From: Arthrobacter sp.
Lineage (GTDB): Bacteria > Actinomycetota > Actinomycetes > Actinomycetales > Micrococcaceae
NCBI GenBank assembly: GCA_023264815.1
Contig: JAHFUZ010000020.1
Location: 1-64,000 of the forward strand
Direction: 5' to 3'
DNA length: 64,000 nt
Below the pieces are notes generated by a model. That model did not search any database. It worked only from the letters and a program-made list of their open reading frames with translations, and was not told the DNA's origin. The position numbers and the translations under genes were made by a program. Shown here piece after piece: positions 56,393 through 64,000 of the stretch. Every line of letters starts with the position of its first letter. Position 1 is the stretch's first letter.

Positions 56393-57130
56393 TCAGGCCA
56401 GCAACTGCGCCAGGGAGCGGACCTCGTGCCCATCGTATTCGGGCACGGTCTCCCCCACCCTGTTGAGCCAGACGCCCACCAGTCCTGCCGCCGTCGAACC
56501 TTCAGCGTCCAGCAGCCTGTTATCGCCCACGTAGAGCGTCCCGCCCGGACGGGTCCCCAGGAGGCGGACTCCTTCGAGGTAGATGGCAGGCTCAGGCTTG
56601 GCCACACCCACGGTATCCGTGCCCACCAGGCGGCTGACGCGTTCGAGTCCGGCACTGTCCAGCTTGGCGCGCTGGTAGTCGTGCACGTTGTTGCTGACGG
56701 CGCCGTACGGGATGCCGGCGTCGTCCAGCAGGTCAAGGAGCGGAAGCACGTCGTCGAATGCCCGGACGTAGGAGGGTTGCAGACGGATGTAATCCGTCAG
56801 CCACTTGTGTGCTTCTTCTCCGTCGGCAAGGTGCACCCCGAAGTGCCCCAAGGCGGCCCGTCCGCGGAGCAGGCGCTGGTCGTTAAAGGTCAGCTCCCCC
56901 GCCAGGTACCTGTCGTAGTAGTGCGTGGTTTCATGCGTGAAGATCCGGCCAAAACGCTCCCACCCGGTTTGGTCAAGACCGGGGAGGAGATGTTCACTGA
57001 CCTCGCGCAGGGCCGTGGTCATGGCGTATTCGAGGTCAACCAGGGTGTCATCGATGTCGAAGAGGACACCCTGGACGGTCCCGAAGCGTGTCGTCAGGGC
57101 ACCGCGCCCTGCCGTTCCTGTCACGGTCAT
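56393..57130 (-). CDS. HAD-family hydrolase (subfamily IA)
   Basis: 245-residue phosphatase-type protein. Motif I is FDIDDTLVDLE, motif II in AVSNNVHDY, the motif III lysine in VGVAKPEPAIY and motif IV in YVGDNRLLDAEG. A helical cap lies at about residues 45-110. Substrate is unknown; phosphoglycolate-like or nucleotide phosphatase are common guesses. Its start overlaps the gltX stop by one base. Confidence 0.85.
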   Translation of the reverse strand: MTVTGTAGRGALTTRFGTVQGVLFDIDDTLVDLEYAMTTALREVSEHLLPGLDQTGWERFGRIFTHETTHYYDRYLAGELTFNDQRLLRGRAALGHFGVHLADGEEAHKWLTDYIRLQPSYVRAFDDVLPLLDLLDDAGIPYGAVSNNVHDYQRAKLDSAGLERVSRLVGTDTVGVAKPEPAIYLEGVRLLGTRPGGTLYVGDNRLLDAEGSTAAGLVGVWLNRVGETVPEYDGHEVRSLAQLLA

Positions 57131-58632
57131 CAGCCGCGGAAAGTACGGAGCCGGCTCAGTGACGAATCCTTGCCCAGGATCACCATGGATTCGAACAGCG
57201 GCGGGGAGATCCTGCGTCCGGAGATAGCAGTACGGACCGGGCCGAAGGCCAGCCGCGGCTTGATGCCCATGTCCTCCACCAAAGCCTGCTTCAGCGCCGC
57301 CTGGATGTTTTCCGGGTTCCAGTCCTGAACGGCTTCCAGCGCCGCGAGGGCCGCGTCCAGGACCTCGGACAGGTTCTCGGGCAGGCCCTTGCGGGCGTCA
57401 TCGGCCACATCGATCGCGTCGTCCGCCTTAAACAGAAACGCCAGCATTTCCGGTGCCTCCCCCAGCAGGGTGATGCGTTCCTGCACCAGCGGTGCAGCTT
57501 CGGTAAGGATTTCTTCCTGCCGGTCCGTCAGGATCTCTCCCACCAGCCCGGCCGCGCGCAGGTAGGGCACCAGCCGCTCGCGGAAATCGGCCGCCCCCAG
57601 CATCCGCACGTGCGTGCCGTTAATGGCTTCGGCCTTCTTCAGGTCAAAACGTGCCGGGTTGGCCAGCACATCGTGGATGTCGAAGTGCTCCACCAGTTGC
57701 TTGACGGTGAAGATGTCCTCGTCGGCGCTCAGTGACCAGCCAAGCAGCGACAGGTAGTTCAGCAGGCCTTCGGGAATAAAGCCGCGTTCGCGGTGGAGGA
57801 AAAGGCTCGATTCAGGATCGCGCTTGGAAAGCTTCTTGTTTCCCTGGCCCATCACGTACGGCAGGTGCCCGAACTCTGGCATGTACTCCGCAACGCCGAT
57901 GGCGTGGAGGGCGCGGTACAGGGCGATCTGGCGGGGAGTGGAGCTAAGCAGGTCCTCACCGCGGAGCACGTGCGTGATTCCCATCAGGGCATCGTCCACC
58001 GGGTTCACCAGCGTGTACAACGGGGCACCGTTGGCGCGGACCACCGCAAAGTCCGGCACGGACCCGGCCTTGAACGTGATCTCGCCGCGGACCAGATCCT
58101 TGAACGTGAGGTCCTCGTCCGGCATCCGCAGGCGCAGCACGGCCTGGCGGCCCTCGGCCTGGTACTGGGCCAGCTGTTCCTCGGTAATGTGCCGGTCAAA
58201 CCCGTCGTAGCCCAGTTTGGGGTCCCGGCCAGCCGCACGGTGGCGGGCTTCGATTTCATCAGGCGTGGAGTACGACTCGTAAATGTGGCCACCTGCCTTC
58301 AGCCGCGCGATGACATCCTGGTAGATGTCACTGCGCTGGGACTGACGGTATGGTTCGTGCGGGCCACCCACCTCGACGCCCTCGTCCCAGGTGATGCCCA
58401 GCCACTTCAGTGCGTCCAGCAGCTGATGGTAGCTTTCCTCGCTGTCCCGCGCCGAGTCCGTGTCTTCGATGCGGAAAACCAGCGTGCCCTGGGTGTGCCG
58501 GGCGTAGGCCCAGTTGAACAGCGCCGTGCGGATCAGGCCCACATGCGGGGTGCCCGTAGGTGAGGGGCAGAACCTGACGCGCACGGGAGTCTCGGCAGTG
58601 ACGGGCGGAATGGAGGCAGCAACAGTAGTCAT
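57130..58632 (-). CDS. gltX: Glutamyl-tRNA synthetase
   Basis: 500-residue class I synthetase. It has the HIGH-type block [17 protein letters not shown] and the KMSKS-type block [20 protein letters not shown] and [15 protein letters not shown] are typical. It charges tRNA-Glu, one gene of which is at 54463. The start at 58632 ([10 protein letters not shown]) is preferred over an earlier in-frame codon because it keeps the usual N-terminus. It probably shares a transcript with the HAD gene. Confidence 0.95.
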   Translation of the reverse strand: MTTVAASIPPVTAETPVRVRFCPSPTGTPHVGLIRTALFNWAYARHTQGTLVFRIEDTDSARDSEESYHQLLDALKWLGITWDEGVEVGGPHEPYRQSQRSDIYQDVIARLKAGGHIYESYSTPDEIEARHRAAGRDPKLGYDGFDRHITEEQLAQYQAEGRQAVLRLRMPDEDLTFKDLVRGEITFKAGSVPDFAVVRANGAPLYTLVNPVDDALMGITHVLRGEDLLSSTPRQIALYRALHAIGVAEYMPEFGHLPYVMGQGNKKLSKRDPESSLFLHRERGFIPEGLLNYLSLLGWSLSADEDIFTVKQLVEHFDIHDVLANPARFDLKKAEAINGTHVRMLGAADFRERLVPYLRAAGLVGEILTDRQEEILTEAAPLVQERITLLGEAPEMLAFLFKADDAIDVADDARKGLPENLSEVLDAALAALEAVQDWNPENIQAALKQALVEDMGIKPRLAFGPVRTAISGRRISPPLFESMVILGKDSSLSRLRTFRG

Positions 58633-58690
58633 AGTGGCTTCAACTTTACCGCTTGCGGCGGGCTGCCCCCGCCCGTTCAGGCGCCAGGCC

Positions 58691-59467
58691 TCAGCGTCGG
58701 ACCACGGGGTTGGACAGGCGCCCGATGCCTTCGATTTCCACGTCATAGCGGTCCCCGGCCTGGACGAGCCCTACGCCGGCGGGCGTGCCGGTCATGATGA
58801 CATCGCCGGGCAGCAGCGTGAAGGCCTGCGAGACGATGGACACGAGCTCGCGGACGCCGCGGATCATCTGGCTGGTGCTGCCATCCTGGCGCAGTTCGCC
58901 GTTGAGCCTGCCCCTGATGGCCAGGTCCTCGGTGTCCAGTTCGGTTTCGATCCACGGACCCAGCGGTGCGGACGTGTCAAAGCCCTTGGCCCTTGCCCAC
59001 TGCAGGTCCGTTTTCTGGACATCGCGGGCGGTGAGGTCGTTGCCGCAGGTGTATCCGAAAATCACGTCATCCACCCGTTCCTCCGGGACGTCCTTGCAGA
59101 TGCGTCCGATGACCACACACAGTTCAGCCTCGAAAGAAACTTCTTCGGAAAATTCGGGCAGCACGATCGGATCGTTCGGCCCCACCACGGCAGTGTTGGG
59201 CTTCAGGAACAGCAGGGGCTGGGCGGGGACTTCGTTGCCCAGTTCGGCGGCGTGTTCCACGAAGTTGCGGCCGACGCCGATGACCTTGCTGCGCGGGATG
59301 ATCGGGGCCAGCAGCCGGACATCCTCCAGCTTGTGCTTGACGTGGGTCCGCTCCACACCGTTGAAGAAGGGGTCGCCGTTGATGACAGTGATTTCCTCAC
59401 TGCCGGACTCGCCTTCAACAACGCCATAGAGGGGATCAGAATCGACTACAAACCGGGCAATACGCAT
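58691..59467 (-). CDS. Fumarylacetoacetate hydrolase family protein
   Basis: 258-residue FAH-fold protein. The metal-ligand block is [11 protein letters not shown] with further acidic residues in [14 protein letters not shown], and the block [16 protein letters not shown] is typical of the family. Members act as acylpyruvases, hydroxyhepta-dienedioate isomerases or oxaloacetate decarboxylases; the sequence does not decide. It lies 58 bases before gltX on the same strand, the usual actinobacterial order. Confidence 0.88.
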   Translation of the reverse strand: MRIARFVVDSDPLYGVVEGESGSEEITVINGDPFFNGVERTHVKHKLEDVRLLAPIIPRSKVIGVGRNFVEHAAELGNEVPAQPLLFLKPNTAVVGPNDPIVLPEFSEEVSFEAELCVVIGRICKDVPEERVDDVIFGYTCGNDLTARDVQKTDLQWARAKGFDTSAPLGPWIETELDTEDLAIRGRLNGELRQDGSTSQMIRGVRELVSIVSQAFTLLPGDVIMTGTPAGVGLVQAGDRYDVEIEGIGRLSNPVVRR

Positions 59468-59509
59468 GGTGAATAGCCTACAGTCTTGACCCGTTGCCCT
59501 TTGTTCCGT

Positions 59510-60304
59510 TCAGCCTTCGGCCCGTCCACGGAGGTAATCCAGCTGGGCGGCCACCGACATCTCTGCCGCCCGCCTGACGGAAGGTTCGACGTCGGCGTAG
59601 ACGGCGTCTGCCACCGCGGCTACGGTGGCTTCCCGGCCCAGCCGTTCCAGCGCCGCACGGATCTGTGCCAGCCTTTCGAGGCGGTGCGTCCGGTAGTCGC
59701 GGGCGATGGCAACCAGGGACGGCAGCACAGGGCCGTGGGCGGGCAGGACCGTGGCCGCACCGAGGGCTTCAAGCAGGTCCAAGGACTCAAGGTAATCGCC
59801 CAGTGCGCCATCCGGGTAGTCGAGCACGGTGGTCCCGCGCCCGAGGATGGTGTCGCCGGTCAGCACGGAGCCGTGCGCGCCATCGTCGGGCAGGTGAAAA
59901 CACACCGAATCCGAGGTGTGCCCCGGCGTGGCCAATACCTTGATGGCGACCCCGGCCGCCCTGATGGTGTCACCGTCCCGCAGTGGTTCGCCGCCGTGGC
60001 AGTGCCGGAGATCCAACGCACGAACGGGCGCACCGGTCAGTTTCCGCAGCCGTTCCGAGCCCGCAGTGTGATCCGCGTGGCGGTGCGTCACCAGGATCAG
60101 TTCCACTGGACCCAGGTCCGCGAGCCTGCGGAGGTGCCCTTCGTCGTCGGGACCTGGATCCACCACCACCGCAGCGTTGGCACCGGCCGCCGAGACCACG
60201 TAGGAATTGGTGCCGTCGAGGCTCATCGGCCCCGGGTTGGGTGCCAGGATGAACTGCGTCAGGGCTGAGCTGCGCTGCAGGCTGGGGCTGGAAGCTGAGG
60301 TCAC
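59510..60304 (-). CDS. Metallo-beta-lactamase fold hydrolase
   Basis: 264-residue MBL-fold protein. The zinc motif is THRHADHTAG (HxHxDH), the next ligands are in TPGHTSDSV and LTGDTILGRG, and the late histidine is in LPAHGPVLPS. It is close to the LACTB2/endoribonuclease-like branch, with a C-terminal winged-helix-like segment (about residues 200-260). The start is GTG at 60304 (MTSASSPSL). Two TTTGCATCG direct repeats 13 bases apart lie just upstream (60314-60335). Confidence 0.82.
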   Translation of the reverse strand: MTSASSPSLQRSSALTQFILAPNPGPMSLDGTNSYVVSAAGANAAVVVDPGPDDEGHLRRLADLGPVELILVTHRHADHTAGSERLRKLTGAPVRALDLRHCHGGEPLRDGDTIRAAGVAIKVLATPGHTSDSVCFHLPDDGAHGSVLTGDTILGRGTTVLDYPDGALGDYLESLDLLEALGAATVLPAHGPVLPSLVAIARDYRTHRLERLAQIRAALERLGREATVAAVADAVYADVEPSVRRAAEMSVAAQLDYLRGRAEG

Positions 60305-60442
60305 CGTCCCATCTTTGCATCGACTGTTTGCATCGTCAGCTGCGTTGCCGCCGCCCCGTGGCCGGAATAGAACAGGGCATGGGCGGGGTTGACCACCAGT
60401 GAAGACCAAACGATCTCCAGCAGGAAGCCGAAACAGGACATT

Positions 60443-61048
60443 ATGAACCCCACATCCACCACCCTTGCAGACCTCCTCGCCGGGGCAGACGCTTCCGGGC
60501 ATGACCATGCTGCAACGGAGAAGAACAGCGGACTCCAGCACATCCACAATCACGCAACAGGCGCCGTCGTCTGGTTCCCCACGTGGAAGAAGTTTCGCGA
60601 AACCGCCGACTGGGAAACCACCGTTGCCGGCCAGGAGGACCTGCTGGCTGCAGCCACTGAGGACGGCACCCCGCTTGAAGACGCAGCCGCCGCCCTGCTG
60701 GCGCAGCAACTGACGCACCTGCTGGAGCGCGCCGCAGTATCCACGGATGCGAATGTTTTTGTTCAGGAAAACCTGACGCCGCACCTGACCGGCACCTGGG
60801 CCCTTGGCGACGCCGTGGCACGCAGGTCCGGCTCGGCACTCACCACCGGGACGCCGTCGTCCGTCTTTTCCGTTTATCCCTACGACGTCTACGCCCAGGA
60901 CGGCGGAGTCTTTGCCACAACGCTGTGGAATGACATCATCGATGCCCGCCGCAACCAGGCACTGGCCGACAAAGCCGCCCGCAAGGCATTGAAGCCGGTC
61001 TCCCGCAAGGCACTCAAGAACGCTGCCCGCAAGGCCGCCCGCCGCTGA
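60443..61048 (+). CDS. Hypothetical protein with a basic C-terminal tail
   Basis: 201 residues, not recognised. The first 170 residues are soluble and acidic to neutral, with a His-rich patch (GHDHAATEKNSGLQHIHNH) and a Trp-rich patch (VVWFPTWKK). The last 30 residues are Lys/Arg/Ala-rich with repeated KALK and KAAR units, like tails that bind nucleic acids. ATG at 60443 follows ACAGGACA with good spacing; the frame opens at 60389. Divergent from the MBL gene. A nucleic-acid-binding role is only inference. Confidence 0.6.
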   Translation: MNPTSTTLADLLAGADASGHDHAATEKNSGLQHIHNHATGAVVWFPTWKKFRETADWETTVAGQEDLLAAATEDGTPLEDAAAALLAQQLTHLLERAAVSTDANVFVQENLTPHLTGTWALGDAVARRSGSALTTGTPSSVFSVYPYDVYAQDGGVFATTLWNDIIDARRNQALADKAARKALKPVSRKALKNAARKAARR

Positions 61049-61087
61049 GGCCTGCTGTTACCGAGCAAAAGGTCCGGGTATAACGGG

Positions 61088-61144
61088 CGACGGCGGCCGC
61101 CCGGCCCTGCAGGAACTTTCCTCAGTGCCGGCCAGCCGCCGTCG
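61088..61144. terminator. Hairpin between convergent 60443 gene and ilvE
   Basis: CGACGGCGGC (61088-61097) pairs perfectly with 61135-61144 around a 37-base loop that itself can fold (GGCC/GGCC). No T run. A weak bidirectional terminator candidate. Confidence 0.4.
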
Positions 61145-61167
61145 TCGATTGTCGATGCAGTGTGTGC

Positions 61168-62280
61168 CTAGGCGAGTCGCGTCAGCCAGCCGTGCCGGTC
61201 CGGCACGGTACCGGTCTGGATGCCCAGGAGCTGCTCACGGATGGCCATGGTGGTTTCGCCGGCCTTCGCATCCTCGGAACCGATGAACTCCGTAGCGTCC
61301 TTCAGGACGCCGATGGGGGTGATGACGGCGGCGGTACCGCAGGCAAACACTTCGGCGATTTCGCCCGAGGCCACGCCGTCGCGCCACTCGTCGAGGGTGA
61401 TTTTGCGTTCCGTGACTTCACGGCCCATGTCCTTGGCAACCTGCATCACCGAGGACCGCGTCACGCCTTCCAGGATGGTGCCGGTCAGGGCCGGGGTGAC
61501 GAGCGAGCCGTCCTTCATCACGAAGAACACGTTCATTCCGCCGAGTTCTTCCACGGCGTCGTCGTTGAAGTGGTCCAGGAACAGGACCTGCTTGCAGCCG
61601 TTCGCTTCGGCTTCCTGCTGGGCGATCAGGGACGCAGCGTAGTTGCCGCCGCACTTTGCGGCGCCGGTTCCGCCGCGGCCGGCGCGGGCGTACTCGCGGG
61701 AGATCCAGATGGAGACAGGCTTGAGCTCGCCGCCGAAGTAGTTGCCGGCGGGCGATGCGATCACCCGGAAGGACACCTCGCGCGCGGCCCGGACACCCAG
61801 GAACGCCTCGGTGGCGATCATAAACGGACGCAGGTACAGGGCCTCACCGTCGCCGGCCGGAACCCATGCCTTGTCCGCCGCCACAAGTTCACGGATGGCG
61901 CCGAGGAAGTAGTCCACCGGGAGCTCCGGGAGCGCCAGCCGGCGGGCTGACTTGTTCAGGCGGGCTGCGTTGGCCTCCGGACGGAACGTCCACACCGAGC
62001 CGTCGGCGTGGCGGTAAGCCTTCAGCCCCTCAAAGATTTCCTGGCCGTAGTGCAGTACAGCTGCCGACGGGTCCAGCATGATGGGTCCGTAGGCCTCGAT
62101 GCGCGCGTTGTGCCAGCCACCCTTGCCCTGTTCGTCCACGCTGTAGTCGACGACGGCTGTGTGGTCGGTGAAGTAGTTGCCGAATCCCGGGTTCGCCAGG
62201 ATGGCTGCACGCTCTTCAGCTGACTTCGGGGTTGCCGAGAGCTGCTGGTTAAATTCGACGCCAGGGGCAGTCTGAGTCAT
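61168..62280 (-). CDS. ilvE: Branched-chain amino acid aminotransferase
   Basis: 370-residue fold-type IV PLP enzyme for the last step of leucine, isoleucine and valine synthesis. It contains HYGQEIFEGLKAY, LYLRPFMIATE, AKCGGNYAASLIAQ and the PLP-phosphate contacts GTAAVITPIG. The start at 62280 has GGAGGA before it. The products also supply branched primers for FabH. It lies 112 bases after leuB on the same strand; the operator found before leuB is not repeated here. Confidence 0.95.
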   Translation of the reverse strand: MTQTAPGVEFNQQLSATPKSAEERAAILANPGFGNYFTDHTAVVDYSVDEQGKGGWHNARIEAYGPIMLDPSAAVLHYGQEIFEGLKAYRHADGSVWTFRPEANAARLNKSARRLALPELPVDYFLGAIRELVAADKAWVPAGDGEALYLRPFMIATEAFLGVRAAREVSFRVIASPAGNYFGGELKPVSIWISREYARAGRGGTGAAKCGGNYAASLIAQQEAEANGCKQVLFLDHFNDDAVEELGGMNVFFVMKDGSLVTPALTGTILEGVTRSSVMQVAKDMGREVTERKITLDEWRDGVASGEIAEVFACGTAAVITPIGVLKDATEFIGSEDAKAGETTMAIREQLLGIQTGTVPDRHGWLTRLA

Positions 62281-62392
62281 GGTTCCTCCACGATCGGCTG
62301 CCTTGGAACGACAATTCAGCGTTGAACCGCCGGGCAGCAGTTGGTAATTCGAAATAAGCTTACGCCCGTTAACCGAACCTCTCGGGCGCGGC

Positions 62393-63442
62393 TCAGAGAG
62401 CTGCGGCGATAGCGTCCCCGACGGCACTGGTGCTGCGGGCACCGCCGTCGCGGTTTTCGACGTCGGCAATCACGGCTGCCTCGATCTTCCGGGCCGCCGT
62501 GGCATAGCCGAGGTGGTCCAGCAGGAGTGCGGCCGAAAGGATGGCTGCGGTGGGATCGGCCTTCTGCTGGCCTGCGATGTCCGGAGCTGAGCCGTGGACC
62601 GGTTCGAACATGGACGGCGCGGTTCGGTCCATGTTGATATTGCCGGAGGCTGCCAGCCCGATGCCGCCGGTGATGGCCGCCGCGAGGTCGGTGAGGATGT
62701 CGCCGAAAAGGTTGTCCGTGACAATGACATCAAACCGGGACGGGTCGGTGACCATAAAGATGGTGGCGGCATCGACGTGCAGGTAGTCGTGCGTGACCTC
62801 GGGGAATTCCTGGGCAACGGCTTCGACTGTGCGCTTCCACAGGTGCCCGGCGAACACCAGGACATTGTGCTTGTGCACGAGGGTCACGTGCTTGCGCTCC
62901 CGGGCGCTGGCGCGGCGGAACGCGTCGCGGACCACGCGTTCCACGCCGTGGGCCGTGTTCAGGGAAACCTCGGTAGCCACTTCATGCGGCGTGCCGGCCC
63001 GCAGGGAACCGCCGTTGCCCACATACGGGCCTTCGGTTCCTTCCCGGACCACGATGAAGTCGATGACTCCGGGGTTGGCAAGCGGGCTGCCCACCGTGCC
63101 ATAGAGGCGTGACGGGCGCAGGTTGACGTAGTGGTCAAGGCTGAAGCGGAGCTTCAGGAGCATCTCCCGCTCGATAATCCCGGACGGAATCCTGGTGTCG
63201 CCGGGGGCGGCGCCTACGGCTCCGAACAGGATGGCGTCGCGGGTGCGGAGATCCGCCAGGACCTCGTCGGGCAGGGTCTCGCCGGTCGCCAGCCAGTGCT
63301 CGGCACCGAGTTTATATTCGGTCTGCTCGAGGACAACGCCTTCGGCGGCGACTGCCTTTTCCAAAACCTTCAGTGCCTCGGCAATGACCTCAGGGCCGAT
63401 GCCGTCACCGGGAATGACTGCGAGATTGATCGATGCGCTCAT
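62393..63442 (-). CDS. leuB: 3-isopropylmalate dehydrogenase
   Basis: 349-residue enzyme that oxidatively decarboxylates 3-isopropylmalate. It begins [15 protein letters not shown], with RPSRLYG and the ligand block [21 protein letters not shown]. No strong ribosome-binding site lies before the ATG, and a -10-like TAATAT lies only about 10 bases upstream, so it may be leaderless. The LtbR-type repeat at 63484-63498 lies 42 bases upstream. With leuCD and ilvE it forms the leucine pathway in this window. Confidence 0.95.
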   Translation of the reverse strand: MSASINLAVIPGDGIGPEVIAEALKVLEKAVAAEGVVLEQTEYKLGAEHWLATGETLPDEVLADLRTRDAILFGAVGAAPGDTRIPSGIIEREMLLKLRFSLDHYVNLRPSRLYGTVGSPLANPGVIDFIVVREGTEGPYVGNGGSLRAGTPHEVATEVSLNTAHGVERVVRDAFRRASARERKHVTLVHKHNVLVFAGHLWKRTVEAVAQEFPEVTHDYLHVDAATIFMVTDPSRFDVIVTDNLFGDILTDLAAAITGGIGLAASGNINMDRTAPSMFEPVHGSAPDIAGQQKADPTAAILSAALLLDHLGYATAARKIEAAVIADVENRDGGARSTSAVGDAIAAAL

Positions 63443-63483
63443 GCTTCAAGAATATTAAGCCAATCCGCATGCCGGACAATCAG

Positions 63484-63498
63484 TCTCAATTAGTGAGA
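63484..63498. promoter_or_regulatory. Candidate LtbR/NdgR operator upstream of leuB
   Basis: TCTCA-ATTAG-TGAGA followed by CGGC, matching the element before leuC (49573-49587) in both arms, spacing and flank. It lies just upstream of the minus-strand TTGTCC/TAATAT promoter-like pair. Confidence 0.6.
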
Positions 63499-63514
63499 CG
63501 GCTGGCTGATGTCG

Positions 63515-64000
63515 TCAGCGGGAAGGCAACGCCGGCGCGGGCGAGGCCACCACCACAACGTTGGTGCCCCAAAAATCCCCTGTGTAACAGGAAATCAGGA
63601 CCACGCGATTGGGTCTGCCCTGCCAGATGGTGCTGTCCTTGAGGCTGGCCTTTTCGTAGGTGGTCACTGAGTCCACAATAAAAGCGAGTTCACCAGTGGC
63701 AGTAGTGACGGTGAACCTGTCACCCACGGCCGCCTTGGTGCTCAGGTGATTGAAGGGTGCGTCCCTGTCTGTCCAGCTGTGGCCGGCCACATAGGTGGTA
63801 TTGCTGGAGCCGGCGCCGGGTGTTCCATAGGGGGTCAGCCAGTAGCCGTCCATGGTGGGCGGCGGCACGATGGTCTGGGTCGCCTGGTTCTCGCCACTGG
63901 GTTCCAGCGGATGGATCACGACGTCGATCTCCGCCGCCGGGTACGTCAGCCGCTGTGGAGGTGCTGCTGCGGGGCCTGCCGGAACGGCCGACGTCGCCTG
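63515..64000 (-). CDS. Sortase-family protein (class E/F-like), N-terminus outside window
   Basis: The last 161 codons of a gene whose start lies beyond 64000. It has a sortase beta-barrel with the catalytic His in YVAGHSWTDRD and Cys in VVLISCYTGD. The catalytic Arg usual before the final NVVVYA-type strand is not evident; the sequence reads FWGTNVVVVA. The upstream part is Ala/Pro-rich, fitting a linker after a membrane anchor. Sortases attach proteins to the cell wall or to each other; substrates are not in view. Confidence 0.75.
   Translation of the reverse strand, partial: QATSAVPAGPAAAPPQRLTYPAAEIDVVIHPLEPSGENQATQTIVPPPTMDGYWLTPYGTPGAGSSNTTYVAGHSWTDRDAPFNHLSTKAAVGDRFTVTTATGELAFIVDSVTTYEKASLKDSTIWQGRPNRVVLISCYTGDFWGTNVVVVASPAPALPSR

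Overview
The window is high-GC actinobacterial chromosome, most likely Arthrobacter/Pseudarthrobacter or another Micrococcaceae member. Evidence: GC-rich codon use with GTG/TTG starts, actinobacteria-specific families (DUF3145, DUF2469, DUF3515), a PucR-type FasR regulator in front of fabD-fabH-acpP-fabF, an IclR-type LtbR/NdgR regulator divergent from leuCD, and cell-division/SRP gene orders known from actinobacteria. It is almost entirely core genome. I see no prophage, insertion sequence, CRISPR array or rRNA. Assignments rest on reading the sequence; no database search was run.

Layout. 1-5.6 kb (+): the end of aceE, then fasR and the type II fatty-acid synthesis genes fabD, fabH, acpP, fabF. 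5.6-16.7 kb (-): DUF3145, then a block read in the order hypothetical, rpsP-khpA-rimM-trmD-rplS-lepB-lepB-rnhB-DUF2469-yraN-comM-dprA-xerC, covering ribosome maturation, protein secretion and DNA uptake/recombination. 16.9-20.5 kb: a VOC dioxygenase-like gene divergent from a TPP-riboswitch-controlled thiC, then a hydrolase-fold gene that lacks the nucleophile serine. 20.6-35.2 kb: an SRP/chromosome block (ffh, zwf-like, glnK, amtB, MFS, ftsY, smc, mutM, rnc, rpmF, yceD, coaD). 35.2-42.9 kb: a DapC-like aminotransferase, a spermidine-synthase-like protein, rsmD, recG, a DAK2 protein, thiL and a DUF3515 lipoprotein. 42.9-47.2 kb: ddl, gpsA, plsC, murA (envelope precursors). 47.4-50.3 kb: leuD, leuC and the divergent regulator. 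50.4-54.8 kb: DUF1697, two translationally coupled dynamin-like GTPases, tRNA-Glu and tRNA-Gln. 55-64 kb: a heptad-repeat membrane protein behind an 18-bp palindrome, a HAD phosphatase, gltX, a FAH-family protein, an MBL-fold protein, an unknown basic-tailed protein, ilvE, leuB and a truncated sortase.

How the parts relate. Three regulatory circuits can be proposed from matching inverted repeats. A TTGTAG-N5 element lies before both fasR and fabD (lipid synthesis). TCTCA-N5-TGAGACGGC lies before both leuC/ltbR and leuB (leucine synthesis, with ilvE next door). Two CTGGYTTGTTAC direct repeats lie upstream of amtB-glnK (nitrogen). The most unusual items are a short dispersed repeat that also contributes the same peptide (DPVAEPVE) to two unrelated proteins, a hairpin inside the first codons of lepB, a probable ATT start for yceD, a serine-less hydrolase, and the tandem dynamin-like GTPase pair. 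Nothing in the window clearly forms a wholly new multi-gene system.
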